NCBI RefSeq assembly: GCF_046630445.1
Contig: NC_092338.1
Span: forward strand, 222,963,501 to 223,027,500
Origin: Rutidosis leptorrhynchoides
Lineage: Eukaryota > Streptophyta > Magnoliopsida > Asterales > Asteraceae
Length of the DNA: 64,000 nucleotides
Direction of reading: 5' to 3'
A model generated the notes under the pieces. It ran no database searches, was not told where the DNA came from, and saw only the letters and a program-made list of their open reading frames with translations. Both the position numbers and the translations under genes were made by a program. Positions 11,483-23,667 of this stretch are shown here, piece by piece. Positions within the stretch are counted from its first letter, which is position 1. Every line of letters starts with the position of its first letter.

Positions 11483-12939
11483 GCTTGATGAAAAGTGTTT
11501 AGTTGTGTTCCTCGTCAAATTACCCTTCCAATGATATAAGATACGTGTTCTAAGTGTTTACGGTTTGTGAATTGTGCTAAATTGAAGAGTTAATTTTGAC
11601 TTGAACAATTGAAACTGATCAGGCACCAGACCACGTTAAATGTCGCGGCGCGGCCCTCCTTGGTCGCGGCGCGGCATTTTTCGTGTTTGGGTTCTGACCT
11701 ACATGGTCAAAATTTAGAAAATGTTTGCTACGCTACGCACCTCCGATTCACATGTAACTTGTTCTAACATGCTTATATATGATTAAAAACCTTAGAAAAA
11801 TAGTTCGGGACCCGACCCGAACGTGTTGACTTTTTCGTTGACTTTGACTTGACCGAGTTTGACTTTTAGTTAAACTTAACCAAACGTTTATGCAATCATT
11901 CTAATCTTCTTTTATACTTGATTCTTGCATGAAACTTGACAACGTGATTCACATGCTATACTATTCGAGTCGTAACGAGCCATAGGACTAATTGAACACA
12001 TTTCGCCCGACCTTGTGTCGTAACCAGTTAATTGATACAACTTACTTGTTTAGGTCAAGGCTAAGCAACTTTCATGCACACGTTTACTTTGTGAAGTACT
12101 TTTATACTCTTGCACTCGAGGTGAGATCATAGTCCCATCTTTCAACAACTTTTATGCTTTAAACTATGGGATGAGAAACATATACGTATCATACTTTTAC
12201 ACTTTGAACACAAGTACGGAAACGAACATTCCACGTACGGGTTTGAACAAAAAGCCTCAATTCAATTATCATTAGTTACACTTGCAGGGTATAAACGTGA
12301 ACTTATATTATGTGATCACATGGGCTTGACGAGCCTCATTCGGACGGTTCGCTACCGTTAGCGGATGAAATATATTTTCGGGTCTAGTGTATGTTCTAAC
12401 ACTACGCAAAGGGTGCAAAACAGTTAAGTTTGATAATTGGGTGCCCGGGATACAAACAACAACTTTGGAATGCAAATGATTTTGATAATCATCTTATGCT
12501 AAATCTTGTGATTCAAATACAACGTTTACTAAAACACCTATGATTTCACCAACGTTTTTCGTTGACAGTATTTTATATGTTTCTCAGGTTCATACTTGGC
12601 TATTTGATACATGCTTCTGCGTACACTCATACTTGCTTGGAGTCAAGCATACAAGCATACACTCTGATTTCTTGCTTGGGGTCAAGCATACATACATACA
12701 TACGCTAGTGATAGCACCTTTGGATTCAAATTTTTGTCTACATACTTAGCTATTTATAGCAACCGTGATTTTAAACTAATTTTTGTCGAATTGTTTTGTA
12801 AACTAAACTTTGTAAGTCTTGTACGTTTCAAATGAATGCGACATAATTTTGGTCAAACGAGTCTCATATAGGGACTATGACCATGCAACGGGACCTAAGT
12901 AGTCGGCGCCGTCAATGACGATTTGGTCGGGTCGCTACA
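11483..12939 (+). repeat. LTR-H, right part
   Basis: LTR sequence ending CGGGTCGCTACA. A repeated GC-rich 12-mer TCGCGGCGCGGC occurs at 11643-11654 and 11664-11675, about 100 bp upstream of a TATA-like TTATATAT near 11773. A donor-like GAG|GTGAGA is at 12121. The hairpin ACGGT-TCGCT-ACCGT is at 12344-12358 and CAACG-TTTTT-CGTTG at 12550-12564, followed by CTCAG ending at 12586. The order matches the other chromoviral LTRs here. No primer site follows 12939, so this may be a solo LTR or a 3' LTR remnant. Confidence 0.7.
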
Positions 12940-13003
12940 CGAGCCCGGGCAGTGGCGTTATATTTTTAGGCTTATTCTTTTGAGGTAGCATTCCTATTTT
13001 TTT

Positions 13004-13015
13004 TATTATTATTAC

Positions 13016-13073
<58 letters not shown>

Positions 13074-13080
13074 AATTATT
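13004..13080 (+). repeat. (TTA)n microsatellite
   Basis: About 75 bp of nearly pure TTA repeats. The sequence on to about 13500 remains rich in imperfect ATT/TTA runs, including another block at about 13257-13291. The homologous (AAT)n block lies in both LTRs of TE-B. Confidence 0.9.
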
Positions 13081-13253
13081 GTTTTTATTGTTATGTTAAT
13101 TAATTATAACATTAATATTAGGATTATTATCATTAATATAATGAATATTATCAGTATCATTATTATTATTACTAATGTTATACTATTTGTATTATTATTA
13201 AAAACTATATAAGTATTATTATTATTGTTAATATTATTATATTCATAATTATA

Positions 13254-13290
<37 letters not shown>

Positions 13291-13545
13291 GTATTATCGT
13301 TAAGAATTAATATAAATGTTTTCATTATGATTATTAACTTATAACATTTTTATTTATTTTTACTAGTATTATCATTATTAGTAATATTATAAGTATTTTC
13401 ATTTTTATTGACATTATTATTATTTTTAACATTAAAATTATTTTTTTAACATTATTATTATTATCATCTTTATAAGTACTAGCATCATTATTATTATATA
13501 AATATTTACATATAACAAATTATTAATTTTCAATATAATACTAAT

Positions 13546-13619
<74 letters not shown>
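13546..13619 (+). repeat. (CA)n(TA)n compound microsatellite
   Basis: A CA run followed directly by a TA run of about 50 bp, inside the truncated TE-D LTR. Confidence 0.9.
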
Positions 13620-13621
<2 letters not shown>

Positions 13622-14926
13622 AATTAAATAAATAAGATTTATAATTTAAGATATAATATATAAATTTGTTCGATTACGAGTATATAAGTTAATATATATA
13701 CAAATGATATAGGTTTGTGAATCCGAGGCCAACCCTGCATTGTTCAGTCATCATATATATTTTTACTACAAAATACAATATTGTGAGTTCATTTACTCCC
13801 TTTTACTCTTTACATTTTTGGGACTGAGAATACATGCGCTACTTTTACAACTACTTTATTAAATGCTTTTGAAATACATTTTGAACTGCGAATTCATGAA
13901 ATGCTTTTATAAATGTTTGACGAGATAGACACAAGCAAAACATTCCTCGAATGAATTATATGGACGTGATAATTGCCACCATTGAATTATGTGGACGTGA
14001 TAATTGCCACAATTGATATGAATATTTTTCCCCTGATTATTATTGCTTGGTAACCTAAGAATTAGGGAACATCACTAATTTTGAGAATTAGTGCACGCCT
14101 TATTGACGCGAATCCTAAAGGTAGCTACCGGGTTTACACCCCCACCCAGAATGTTCACTACACGGAAGGGCTAGTGGGCGTGGTGTTTAGTACTTCGAAG
14201 TTTATAAAATTATTATACAGACGAGATATTCTGTTTTGAGGATATTATTATGCGCATTATATGTTAAGGTCGGTTACCAAGCCAAGCTATGAAAGCAATG
14301 AAAATTAAATGTTATGTATCGAGAGAATGATTTTATACACAGGTTATGTGTATGTTATTTTTGTGCACAAGATATGTGTACGGTTACTAAGATTTATGAA
14401 AGATGATTTCGTACACGAGAAAGGTGTACTGCATTTAAAAGATATCACATGTACATTACAGGTGGGTATAGGATTCGGGATCATTTGTACCATGCAGGAT
14501 TTAAATCTTGTGGTCTATCAAAATGATGAATTTTTATTGTTAATGATAAACTTATGAACTCACCAACCTTTTGGTTGACACTTTAAAGCATGTTTATTCT
14601 CAGGTATGAAAGAAATCTTCCGCTGTGCATTTGCACATATTAGAGATATTACTTGGAGTCATTCATGACATATTTCAAAAGACGTTGCATTCGAGTCGTT
14701 GAGTTCATCAAGATTATTATTAAGTCAATTATAGTTGGGTATAGTATGAAATGGTATGCATACCGTCAACTTTCGATGTAATAAAAGTTTGTCTTTTAAA
14801 AACGAATGCAATGTTTATAAAATTTATCATATAGAGGTAAAGTACCTCGCGATGTAATCAACTATTGTTAATCGTTTGTAATCAATATGGACTTCGTCCA
14901 GATGGATTAGGACGGGTCATGAAAGT

Positions 14927-14938
14927 TGGTATCAGAGC
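14927..14938 (+). other. Primer binding site, tRNA-iMet type (TE-D)
   Basis: TGGTATCAGAGC two bases after the LTR end. The downstream GGTGGTCTTAGCGAACCAG is shared with TE-A. Confidence 0.92.
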
Positions 14939-15309
14939 GGTGGTCTTAGCGAACCAGGTCTTGCATTAGTGTGTCTAACTGATAGTTGTTTAGATGCATT
15001 AGTGAGTCTGGACTTCGACCGTGTCTTCATGTCAAAAGTTTTGCTTATCATTTAGTGTCAAAAATTATTTGCTTATCATCCTTAAGGTGTAGACACGTCT
15101 TACTGCCTCTATTGCATAGACAGTGTATAGATAAATTCATATCTTAGTGTATCTATTATTGTTACCTTTGCCTGACAGCTTCCGTAGATTCCTCCGTAAC
15201 TTATGGGATTTTAGTATTATATATGCATATGTAAATTATGTATTGCAGGATACTAATCTACATCCTATAATCTATTTCTTATCGAAAATCCTTCATCTGA
15301 TTGTACGAG

Positions 15310-15855
15310 ATGAATCCCTTAACCAGTTCGAGTCCCTTAGATTTCGATAGCTATTCCGATAGTTATTCCGACAACTATTCTGACATGGATATTCACCTAA
15401 GCTCCGGAAGCAGCGTCACCAGAATGAATCAACCAATCAGCCATCCACAGTTCATCTGATGGGTTCGTAGTCGACTTAACCGATGGAGACGAGGAGAAGG
15501 CATTCTTTCCACCAACCAAATTGCCCTCTTGACGAATAACCCGAAGCACTTACCGGTGAACCTGTCTGAAACACCATTTTCTCTCTCATTTCCAGAGTAT
15601 CTCATCATGATTATATACAACATCATTCTAAACCTTATTCATTCGCTCGTTCTGACCGACAAACATCCTGGAGTAATGGAAGAAGTCAACAAGCTTCGCG
15701 CCCGAGTTGTAGCCTTGGAAAATATGGTACAAAATGTACCAGCTTCAGCAACATCACTGGCACCAACAGTACCACCAACATCAATACCAGTACCACCAAC
15801 AACTCAAGTTTCAACAAAACACGCCTCAACATCTCATTATGTACCTCGAGCATAA
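15310..15855 (+). pseudogene. Pre-gag ORF of TE-D with one in-frame stop
   Basis: An ATG-initiated frame of 182 codons, open except for one TGA at codon 51. The first part is Ser/Asp/Tyr-rich (repeated YSDS). After the stop comes a region matching TE-B residue by residue, including the coiled-coil-like EEVNKLRARVVALENMV, then a Pro/Thr-rich tail. TE-B also has an in-frame stop at nearly the same place, so this may be two adjacent ORFs, a readthrough arrangement, or parallel decay. Function unknown. The position just after the primer site matches the acidic ORF of TE-A. Confidence 0.6.
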
Positions 15856-17557
15856 TCATCGTTCTACGAATCATTCTACATCATTTATCTTCGTTCGACA
15901 TGACCATTATGTAATCTTCAATGTTTTAGAGATTATATATTCTAGATCTAATGGTAAATTAAATGAGATTAATATCACATTAACTCATTAAATCCATGAT
16001 TATATTTGAAGAAAATATATATGTATATATATTTTCATAAAGATTGTAATTAAAAATTCTTTCGTACAAACTGTTAATGGTGAAAATATTTTAACGGGTA
16101 GGTAATACCTGAGGAATATTTAGATTTCACATTAATAAGTTACATTGTACATTCTTCGAATCGGATTCAACAGTCATTTACTAACCTACTTACAACCACC
16201 GATATACGTATCCGTTCACCGCAGAATAATCAGTTTCATTCAATTTCATATTTGGATTTTGACCTATCAGGATCCGACAAGTGGCATAATGAAGAAAACA
16301 TTGAACAAAAATAAAAATTGTTAGAAACAAACAAATTAACTATGAGAAATTTTGTTAAGAATCCACGCTAACAAAATCCTAGCTAATTGTTCCTAGCTAA
16401 CTGTTAATTCCCTATTACATTATCGCAATTTATTATCGCAATTTTTATTCTCGCAATTTTATTTATCGCCATTTAATTTCTGTTATTTATTTTACGCACT
16501 TTAAATATCGGGACACGTATACAAGGTTTTGACATATCATATCGACGCATCTATATATATTATTTGGAATAACCATAGACACTCTATATGCAGTAATGCG
16601 AGAGTTAGCTATACAGGGTTGAGGTTGATTCTATAATAATATATATACTTTGAGTTGTGATCGAGTCTGAGACATGTACACAGGTCACGATACGTATTAA
16701 TTAATTCGAATATTATATATTAAACTATATATGAATTATTGGACTCTTAACTGTGGACTATCGACTGTGGACTAATAACATTGGACAATTAAAATGAATT
16801 AAAATATTGATTATAACATATGAAACTAAACATTTCTTCAACTTTGCCACTTGATTTCATCTTAACTCTCATTTGTATCTTGACGATTACAATCTACGTT
16901 CAAACCTTTCATGATTCTTAAAAACACCTCAATCGAGAGGATGAACCAACCGCACTTCATCTACGAGAAGAAAAGATTGATGCATATAGTTATGCACCTG
17001 AAACTACTCGGAACCTGAGTAAACGTCTAACACATAGCTGTGCTAATTCCTTTAGTGTTATTATTACCGAAAATAACTTTGCAACTCCTGATCGAGATAG
17101 CCAGTTTTGTCATAGCTCCAGCAAGTCAACTTTGACTTTCGTTCGAAACAACCTTATTATAACCTTGATATATATGTGTGCTCTTTTATTGTTACCGGGA
17201 AATCTTTTATATTCCACTAAATTACCAGCAGACGTACCAGCAACCTCGTTGCTCCTTGGCTTAAATCTCTACGACAAATCAATATATTTATCTATTGAAG
17301 TTCTATCATGAACTCATCGGTATCTCGTAACGATAATTACCATACCAAGTACCGGAAGGCATCAATCGATAATCTCGAAATACTCAGCGATTCTACGACA
17401 ACAATTTATATATATATATATAAATATATATATATAAATATAACTTCTATCTCCTGGATTTACGAATTTCAATTCTGAATTTCTGAAAAGCGCTTTAGTT
17501 TAGGAATTAGTTTCCTGAGTTTTGAAAAAGCTGATGAAGCAGTGAAAACTGAAGACT

Positions 17558-17740
17558 GCCTTAACAGTCAAAAGTTTGATGATAAAGAATGGAGTGTTGG
17601 AAAAGCTCAAAGATTTTGATACTAAAAAATGAATTGAGCAAATCATGAAAGAGACTCTGAACAAGGACTAAACTTGTACATAAAAGAATCCTGATGATTC
17701 TGTTTCTGATAAAATCTTTAACGAATACCTTGCTCCTTAA
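17558..17740 (+). pseudogene. Decayed copy of the conserved sense frame (TE-D)
   Basis: Reading this strand gives a peptide clearly homologous to the 90-aa frame of TE-B at 36505-36777: both share VxSLMIKN, IEQ, ETLNK/ESLNK and KNPDD-VSD-IFNEYLA. This copy has several stops. Conservation at the amino-acid level between two diverged copies suggests the ancestor coded for protein. No family recognised. Confidence 0.45.
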
Positions 17741-18377
17741 TCACTCTAAATCATCGTGAATGAATTTCTTCATCACAATTTGATTCAAAAATTCTAAGAT
17801 ATTATCGTATCTTTCATAATTAATATCCTCAATATTTCTGAAGATATCTTCATAAATATTCTCGTCCGATATAAATTATCTCTCCGCGCTATCTGTGATA
17901 TATCATAAAAGGAAACTATCTTAGTTTCTATATTCTGTAAACCTTCGAGTTTAAAATAAGAATGCTTTTGAAGTAGTGTTGGAAATTGATGTATGAGTTA
18001 GTATAATATAATGACACTTGATCAACGTGATTATATTACAGTAAGTCATGCTGAGTTTCTAATGAAACGTGATGATTCACAGACCATAACGTCATCATGT
18101 GCCATGTTACGCGACTCTTACATTCTATCTAATCCATGAACATATCAAGATCATATTTTCTTGATAGTCCTATCTTTTCCCTTTGAATTCAGGTAACTTA
18201 ACAAATCAAAATCGTGCTATTACCATCTCTCTTAGAACATTAGCCATGTTCATTCGAAGTTCCACACTTACGAATTCTGGACCGTTACTCGCTTTACTAG
18301 AGATCGAAAAGATAATAAAAAAGGCAAAGAGCTCCAAAATATAAGAGAAAATATAAAGCCCGATAACAACACATAAA

Positions 18378-18551
18378 TTACAAACCGTGTATATCAATGT
18401 TTATCGCAACATAAAGACACGGGAGAATTAAAAACACTATAACCTCAGTTGTGAAGTAGAAGAAAACAGATTCCTCCGGTAGTAGTTGGAAAAGGAGAAT
18501 AATTGTTGCGATAGTAAGGATAAGGACAAGAATCAGAACTGGATTAAGCAT
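18378..18551 (-). CDS. Antisense small ORF with two membrane helices (TE-D)
   Basis: 57 aa, on the strand opposite to TE-D. An almost unbroken hydrophobic stretch (about residues 4-24) is followed by a short charged turn (PEES) and a second hydrophobic stretch (about 36-52), so two membrane helices are likely. A TATA box (TATAAATT, 18634-18627) stands 76 bp upstream of the ATG, and the leader between them is pyrimidine-rich, as in a plant gene. The stop coincides with the point where TE-D and TE-B stop being alike; TE-B has a different antisense ORF next to the same boundary. I do not recognise the protein. A chance ORF is possible given its length. Confidence 0.4.
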   Translation of the reverse strand: MLNPVLILVLILTIATIILLFQLLPEESVFFYFTTEVIVFLILPCLYVAINIDIHGL

Positions 18552-18626
18552 TTTCACAATCTTTTGGATGTATGAACTAAGAAAGAAAGTATAGGAATGG
18601 TGAGAATAATGGAACGGAAGAGCTTA

Positions 18627-18634
18627 ATTTATAA
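18627..18634 (-). promoter_or_regulatory. TATA box of the antisense unit in TE-D
   Basis: TATAAATT on the minus strand, at a plausible distance from the ATG at 18551, with a C/T-rich leader between. Confidence 0.4.
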
Positions 18635-18819
18635 TGGAAATATCAGACAGAGTAATCGAGGCAGATCACCGTATTTAATTATAGAGATCTTAATTTCCTT
18701 ACTCGCCGACGAATCAAATCTTTTAGATTTCAAAGATTTTCTTTAAATCCCTTGAATTCCGGAATCCAACCAATACAACGTCAAAAGTTAAGACACACCT
18801 TATTTTCTAAATTCAATCG

Positions 18820-19313
18820 TGGGCATTCCGGACTGCTTACAAGAATCCTCTAGGGACTACACCCTACCGCATGATCTATGGAAAAGCCTGACACCTTCCG
18901 CTAGAACTCGAATATAAAGCTCTCTGGGCACTGAATACCTGCAACCTCGATCCCTCAATTACCGCTAAGCATTGGAAGATGCAGATGAATGAACTCGCTG
19001 AATTAAGAGACCAAGCGTACGAAACGTCATACATCTACAAGGAACGGACGAAGCTGACACATGATGCAAAATTGATTCCTACAAAGTTCGCTCCTTGAGA
19101 TAAAGTTCTGCTCTTTAATTCTCGATTCAAGAAGTTCGCTGGAAAATTTTGATCAAGATGGAGTCGGCCATACAAAGTTATACATGCTTTTCCACACGGA
19201 GCCGTGGGACTAGAAGGACCTACTGGCAACTTCAAAGTCAACGGCCACCGGCTAAAAGCTTATCTAGAAGACCACGATGAGGAGGAGCATCTCTTCTACT
19301 TTGATCCATTCTG
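18820..19313 (+). pseudogene. Athila-type integrase C-terminal fragment
   Basis: Translation gives the end of an Athila-lineage integrase: TTPYRMIYGKA, then (after a TGA in place of the usual Cys codon) HLPLELEYKALWAL, and later a conserved GAVGLEGP and [11 protein letters not shown] ending in FYFDPF. At least three stops or damaged codons are visible. The N-terminal integrase, reverse transcriptase and protease are absent. The junction with TE-D at about 18815 shows no LTR end or target duplication, so it is probably a deletion or recombination scar. Confidence 0.85.
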
Positions 19314-19910
19314 AAGATCTGGCAAAGAAAAGTCGAGCTATAACGACTTGATAAACAAAGCGCTCTTGGGAGGTACCCCTTGCTTATCCTTTTTAAGTTA
19401 TTTATTTTCAGTCTACAAAAATATTATCTCTGTGTACTAACAACTAAGTGTCATACTTGTGCTTAGTACTTACAAGTTTGTTGAATGTGTTCAGGCAGAA
19501 AATGCCAAGTTCGGGAGCTTCAGTTTACATCCCAGTTCGTAGGAGGAGGACTCCGAGGATTTACTCATCAGAAAGCAGCGCTGATCAGAACAGGCCATCA
19601 GTAGGGCAATTAGGCCTAAGGTGATTGATATTGGAGAGTGTTGAGGAAGATATTAGTACAGCACCGCCAACACCTCTTGTTCAACGCTCCAGACGATTAG
19701 CTAGGAGACCTGCTGAGTATACACAGCCACTAGAGACACATGACCCAGATATTGCATGGGCCCATCGTCATTCAGGCTAGCGTGCCGTGTTCAGCCGACA
19801 CATCAAGCTACCCCCAAGCGTTCCACACCAGTCTCAGTTCACTCAGTCGCTTCAGCTGTCATCCTAGCACATGCTACTCCCGCTCCCATCACGCCACCTG
19901 TCTTAGCCGT
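19314..19910 (+). other. Sequence downstream of the Athila integrase fragment
   Basis: Mostly non-coding. A 40-aa ORF starts at 19502 (MPSSGASVYIPVRRRRTPRI and on), Ser/Arg-rich, perhaps the start of the ORF some Athila elements have after pol. I cannot identify it. The region ends sharply at the LTR-I boundary. Confidence 0.4.
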
Positions 19911-21183
19911 TGTGACGCCCCGTAAAAAATCATCGTGTACGGATCATCAACAACAGGATCATTACAAGGTCAAACACTATATGCTGTTTAAAAACCAGTT
20001 TTGCATTCATGAAAAGATAACTTCAAATGTTTTACAGAAGATAACGTGACACAAAGATCGTTACAAAGCCATTATTCAAAATAACATAAGTTGCGAATGC
20101 AAAATAAAAGTTCCATGATTGAGACATCTCTAAGTAATGCAGCGGAAGTCTAACACGGCGAGTCTGTAACAGCAAGTCTATAACACTAAGACAGCAAGTC
20201 TAACAGTGGAAGCAACAACGTCTAAGCACCTGAGAAATACACGCTTAAAAGGTCAACATGAATGTTGGTGAGCTATAGTTTGTTTGTAATCAGTAATGTA
20301 ATGTAGACCATGAGATTTCGTATTCAAACAGTATGTAAAGTATATGATTATCCGTGGGTACCCGGTAATTAACTTAACGTAATATTACCCCCTAAAAGTA
20401 CAATTGGCGAGTGCGTATGGTTACGAAGTATTAAACACCCGTTGAATGCTAGCGCAACTAGCCCGAGTGGGGATGTCAAACCCTATGGATCCATATCTAA
20501 GATTCGCGTTAACCGGTTCATAAACCAATGATTAAATGTTACCGTGCTAAGGGGAATCTTTGTGCCGTTTTGTCACCCACACATATATAAAGTTTAAGTA
20601 CTCGTGTCTAGTATGTAAAACATAAAAAGCGCATGTATTCTCAGTCCCAAAAATAGTTAAAGTAAAAAAGGGAAGATATAACTCACAGTGAATAAGCAGT
20701 AGAAGTCGATATGAAAAGTATGCAAGTAGTAAGTCGGTTCGAAAGGTCGTCAACCTAAGTCAAAGGTCACTAAGTCAGTATATTGTCCCCAAAAGTTTAA
20801 AAGTGAATAAAATAAGTCTTAAGTATCATCATCATCATCATTCGTAAAAGCTAAAGTAAGTTTTCAATAAGAATAGAGATCGAAACAAAATGCTGACTTC
20901 GGACAGATGCTACGACCTCTATACAAACTGAAAAGATGCGTGGTCAGTGGCCAAGGCTCCGTATGTGAGTACTCTAACCTCTATCAAATTTTCAGATCCT
21001 AACTCGATTTCGTTTGACCGTGGCGATGGTTCAAGCGCGAGTAGGTCAGAATTTTCAGCACGTCGTTACAAAGGCGTAGTGATTTTCGGAAGGCTATAAA
21101 TCCTAAACCATATATCTAATTTTGGCGAGTCTTAAATGAAAAATCATCTGCTCGAAACTAACTATTTGAAAATCAATTTTCCA
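19911..21183 (-). repeat. LTR-I: truncated chromoviral LTR, reversed
   Basis: Read on the minus strand this has the same order of motifs as the other LTRs: donor-like GTGAGT at 20686, the palindrome TATGGATCCATA at 20484-20495, the hairpin CAACAT-GA-ATGTTG at 20254-20267, acceptor-like CTCAG ending at 20230, and a terminal GGGGCGTCACA with the CA at 19912-19911. Its 5' part is missing where TE-C begins at about 21184. Confidence 0.65.
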
Positions 21184-23632
21184 GAAGTGATATTCCGAAG
21201 GCTGATATTCCGAAGTCTGCTTTTAAAACACGTTAGGGTCATTATGAGTTTATGGTTATGCCGTTTGGATTAACTAACGCACCAGCTGTGTTCATGGACC
21301 TCATGAACCGAGTGTGTGAAACATATCTTGACAAGTTTGTCATTGTCTTCATCGATGACATACTTAGTTACTCTAAAAATGATCAAGAGCACGAAGAACA
21401 TTCGAGAAAAGTGCTAGAATTGTTAAGAAAAGAAAAACTGTACGGAAAGTTTTCAAAGTATGCATTTTGGTTGAAAGAAGTTCAATTCCTCTGTCACATA
21501 GTGAGAAAAGAAGGTATTCAGGTTGATCCGGCAAATATTGAAACCGTTGAGAAGTGAGAAACACCGAAAAGTCCGACGCAAATACGCCAATTTTTAGGAT
21601 TGGCTGCTTACTACAAAAGATTCATCTAAGATTTTTCTAAAATAGCAAAATCCTTGACTGCATTAACGCATAAAGGGAAGAAATTTGAATGGAAGAAAGA
21701 GCAAGAGAAAGCATTTTAGTTGTTAAAGAAAAAGTTAACTACAGCATCTATATTGTCATTGCCTGAAGGGAATGATAATTTTGTGATTTATTGTGACACC
21801 TCAAAGCAAGGTCTCGGTTGTGTTTTAATGCAACGAAAGAAGGTAATTGCTTATGCATCCAGACAATTGAATATTCATGAGCAGAATTATACGACTCATG
21901 ATTTGGAATTGGGCGCTGTTGTTTTTGCATTAAAAATATGGAGGAACTATCTATATGGGGTCAAATGTACCATATATACCGAACACAAAAGTCTCCAACA
22001 TATATTTGATCAAAAACAACTGAACATGAGGCAACGTAGGTGGATTGAGCTGTTAAATGATTACGATTTTGAGATTCGTTACCACCCGGGGAAGGCAAAT
22101 GTGGTAGCCGATGCCTTAAGTAGAAAGGACAGAGAACTTATTCGAGTAAAAGCTATGAATATAATTATTCATACTAATCTTACTACTCAAATAAAAGAGG
22201 CGCAACAAGGAGTTTTGAAAGAAGGAAATTTGAAGAAGGAAATACCCAAAGGATCAGAGAAACATCTTAATATTTGGAAAGACGAAACTCGATATAGGGC
22301 TGAAAGAATTTGGGTACCAAAGTTTGGAGATGTGAGAGAAATGGTACTTAGAGAAGCACATAAAACCAGATACTCAATACATCCCGGAGCGGGAAAGATG
22401 TACAAAGATCTCAAGAAACATTTTTGGTGGCCGGGTATGAAAGCTGATATTGCTAAATACGTAGGAGAATGTTTGACGTGTTCTAAGGTAAAAGTTGAAC
22501 ATCAGAAACCATCAGGTCTACTTCAACAACCTGAAATCCCAGAATGGAAATGGGAAAATATTACCATGGATTTCATTACAAAATTGCCAAAGACTGCAAA
22601 TGGTTATGATACTATTTGGGTAATAGTCGATCGTCTCACCAAATCAGTGCACTTTCTACCAATGAGAGAAGAAGATAAAATGGAGAAGTTGGCACGACTA
22701 TACTTGAAAGAAGTCGTCTCCAGACATGAGATACCAGTCTCTATTATCTCTGATAGGGATGGCAGATTTGTTTCAAGGTTTTGGCAGACGTTACAACAAG
22801 CATTGGGGACTCATCTAGACATGAGTACTACCTATCATCCACAAACCGATGGGCAGAGTGAAAGAACTATACAGACACTTGAAGACATACTACGAGCATG
22901 TGTTATTGATTTTGGAAATAGTTGGGATCCATATCTACCGTTAGCAGAATTTTCCTATAACAACAGTTACCATTCGAGTATTGAGATGGCGCCGTTTGAA
23001 GCAATTTATGGTAGAAAGTGCATGTCTCTGATTTGTTGGAGTGAAGTGGGAGATAGACAAATTACGGGTCCGGAGATAATCCAAGAAACTACCGAGAAAA
23101 TCATTCAAATTCAACAACGATTAAAAATCGCACAGAGTCGGCAAAAGAGCTACGCAGACATTAAAAGAAAAGATATAGAATTTAAAATTGGCGACATCGT
23201 AATGCTTAAACTATCACCTTGGAAAGACGTTGTTCGTTTTGGAAAACGGGGAAAACTAAATCCGAGATACAGTGGGCCATTCAAGATTATTGATCTGTCG
23301 AACCAGTAGCTTATCAACTTAAATTACCGCAACAATTAGCCGGCGTACATAATACCTTTCACGTCTCGAATTTGAAGAAATGCTTAGCTAAAGAAGATCT
23401 CACGATTCCTTTAGACGAGATTAAGATCAACGAAAAACTACAATTCGTTGAAGAACCCGTCAAAATAATGGATCGTGAGGTTAAAGGACTTAAGCAAAAC
23501 AAGATACCAATCGTTAAGGTTTGATGGAATGCTAGTAGGGGACCCAAGTTCACCTGGTAGCGTGAAGATCAGATGAAGAAGAAATACCCACACTTATTTC
23601 CAGAAGATACGCCAACATCTCCTACTGCCTGA
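21184..23632 (+). pseudogene. Pol remnant of TE-C (RT, RNase H, integrase)
   Basis: It starts inside reverse transcriptase, shortly before the segment with active-site FIDD (residues encoded near 21351). Stops occur near 21556, 21629 and 21718. A long open stretch (21720-23309) then covers RNase H and the whole integrase, with the HHCC finger, the conserved SDRD and GQSER sites and HPQTDGQ. A single-base loss near 23292 shifts the frame before the chromodomain-like tail, which itself has further stops. The sequence parallels TE-A throughout, so both belong to one lineage. No function expected. Confidence 0.93.
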
Positions 23633-23654
23633 AATTTCGGGATGAAATTTATTT

Positions 23655-23667
23655 AACGGGTAGGTAC
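23655..23667 (+). other. Polypurine tract of TE-C
   Basis: AACGGGTAGGTAC directly before the LTR, preceded by the TTTCGGGATGAAATTTATTT stretch that TE-A has in the same place. Confidence 0.8.

Larger units (their letters stand above)
12985..14924 (+). repeat. TE-D 5' LTR, left-truncated
   Basis: From about 13620 on, this matches the TE-B LTR read in its own direction. It has a donor-like GTGAGT at 13793, the palindrome GGTAGCTACC at 14120-14129, the hairpin CAACC-TTTT-GGTTG at 14564-14577, CTCAG ending at 14603, and a GAGGTA/TACCTC hairpin at 14834-14848. The end is degenerate (TGAAA where the family has TCACA). The left limit is approximate: homology fades in the microsatellites. At 811 bp the donor-acceptor span is longer than in relatives because of extra sequence near 13950-14460. 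Confidence 0.75.
14925..18814 (+). mobile_element. TE-D interior: gag-pol-less retrotransposon
   Basis: About 3.9 kb between the primer site and the junction with an Athila fragment. No gag, protease, reverse transcriptase or integrase motif is visible. The interior is colinear with TE-B, except that TE-B contains solo LTR C' at a site matching about 17215 here, and the two diverge next to the antisense ORF near 18378. Contents: the pre-gag ORF (15310-15855), a PPT-like sequence near 16091-16110, a decayed conserved frame (17558-17740), and an antisense TATA-ORF cassette (18378-18634). The 3' LTR is missing. It resembles a large non-autonomous (LARD-like) element that would depend on proteins of an autonomous relative. 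Confidence 0.7.

Noticed and set aside
15147..15350. 67-aa ORF just before the TE-D pre-gag ORF
   Set aside because: Out of frame with the pre-gag ORF and not conserved in TE-B.
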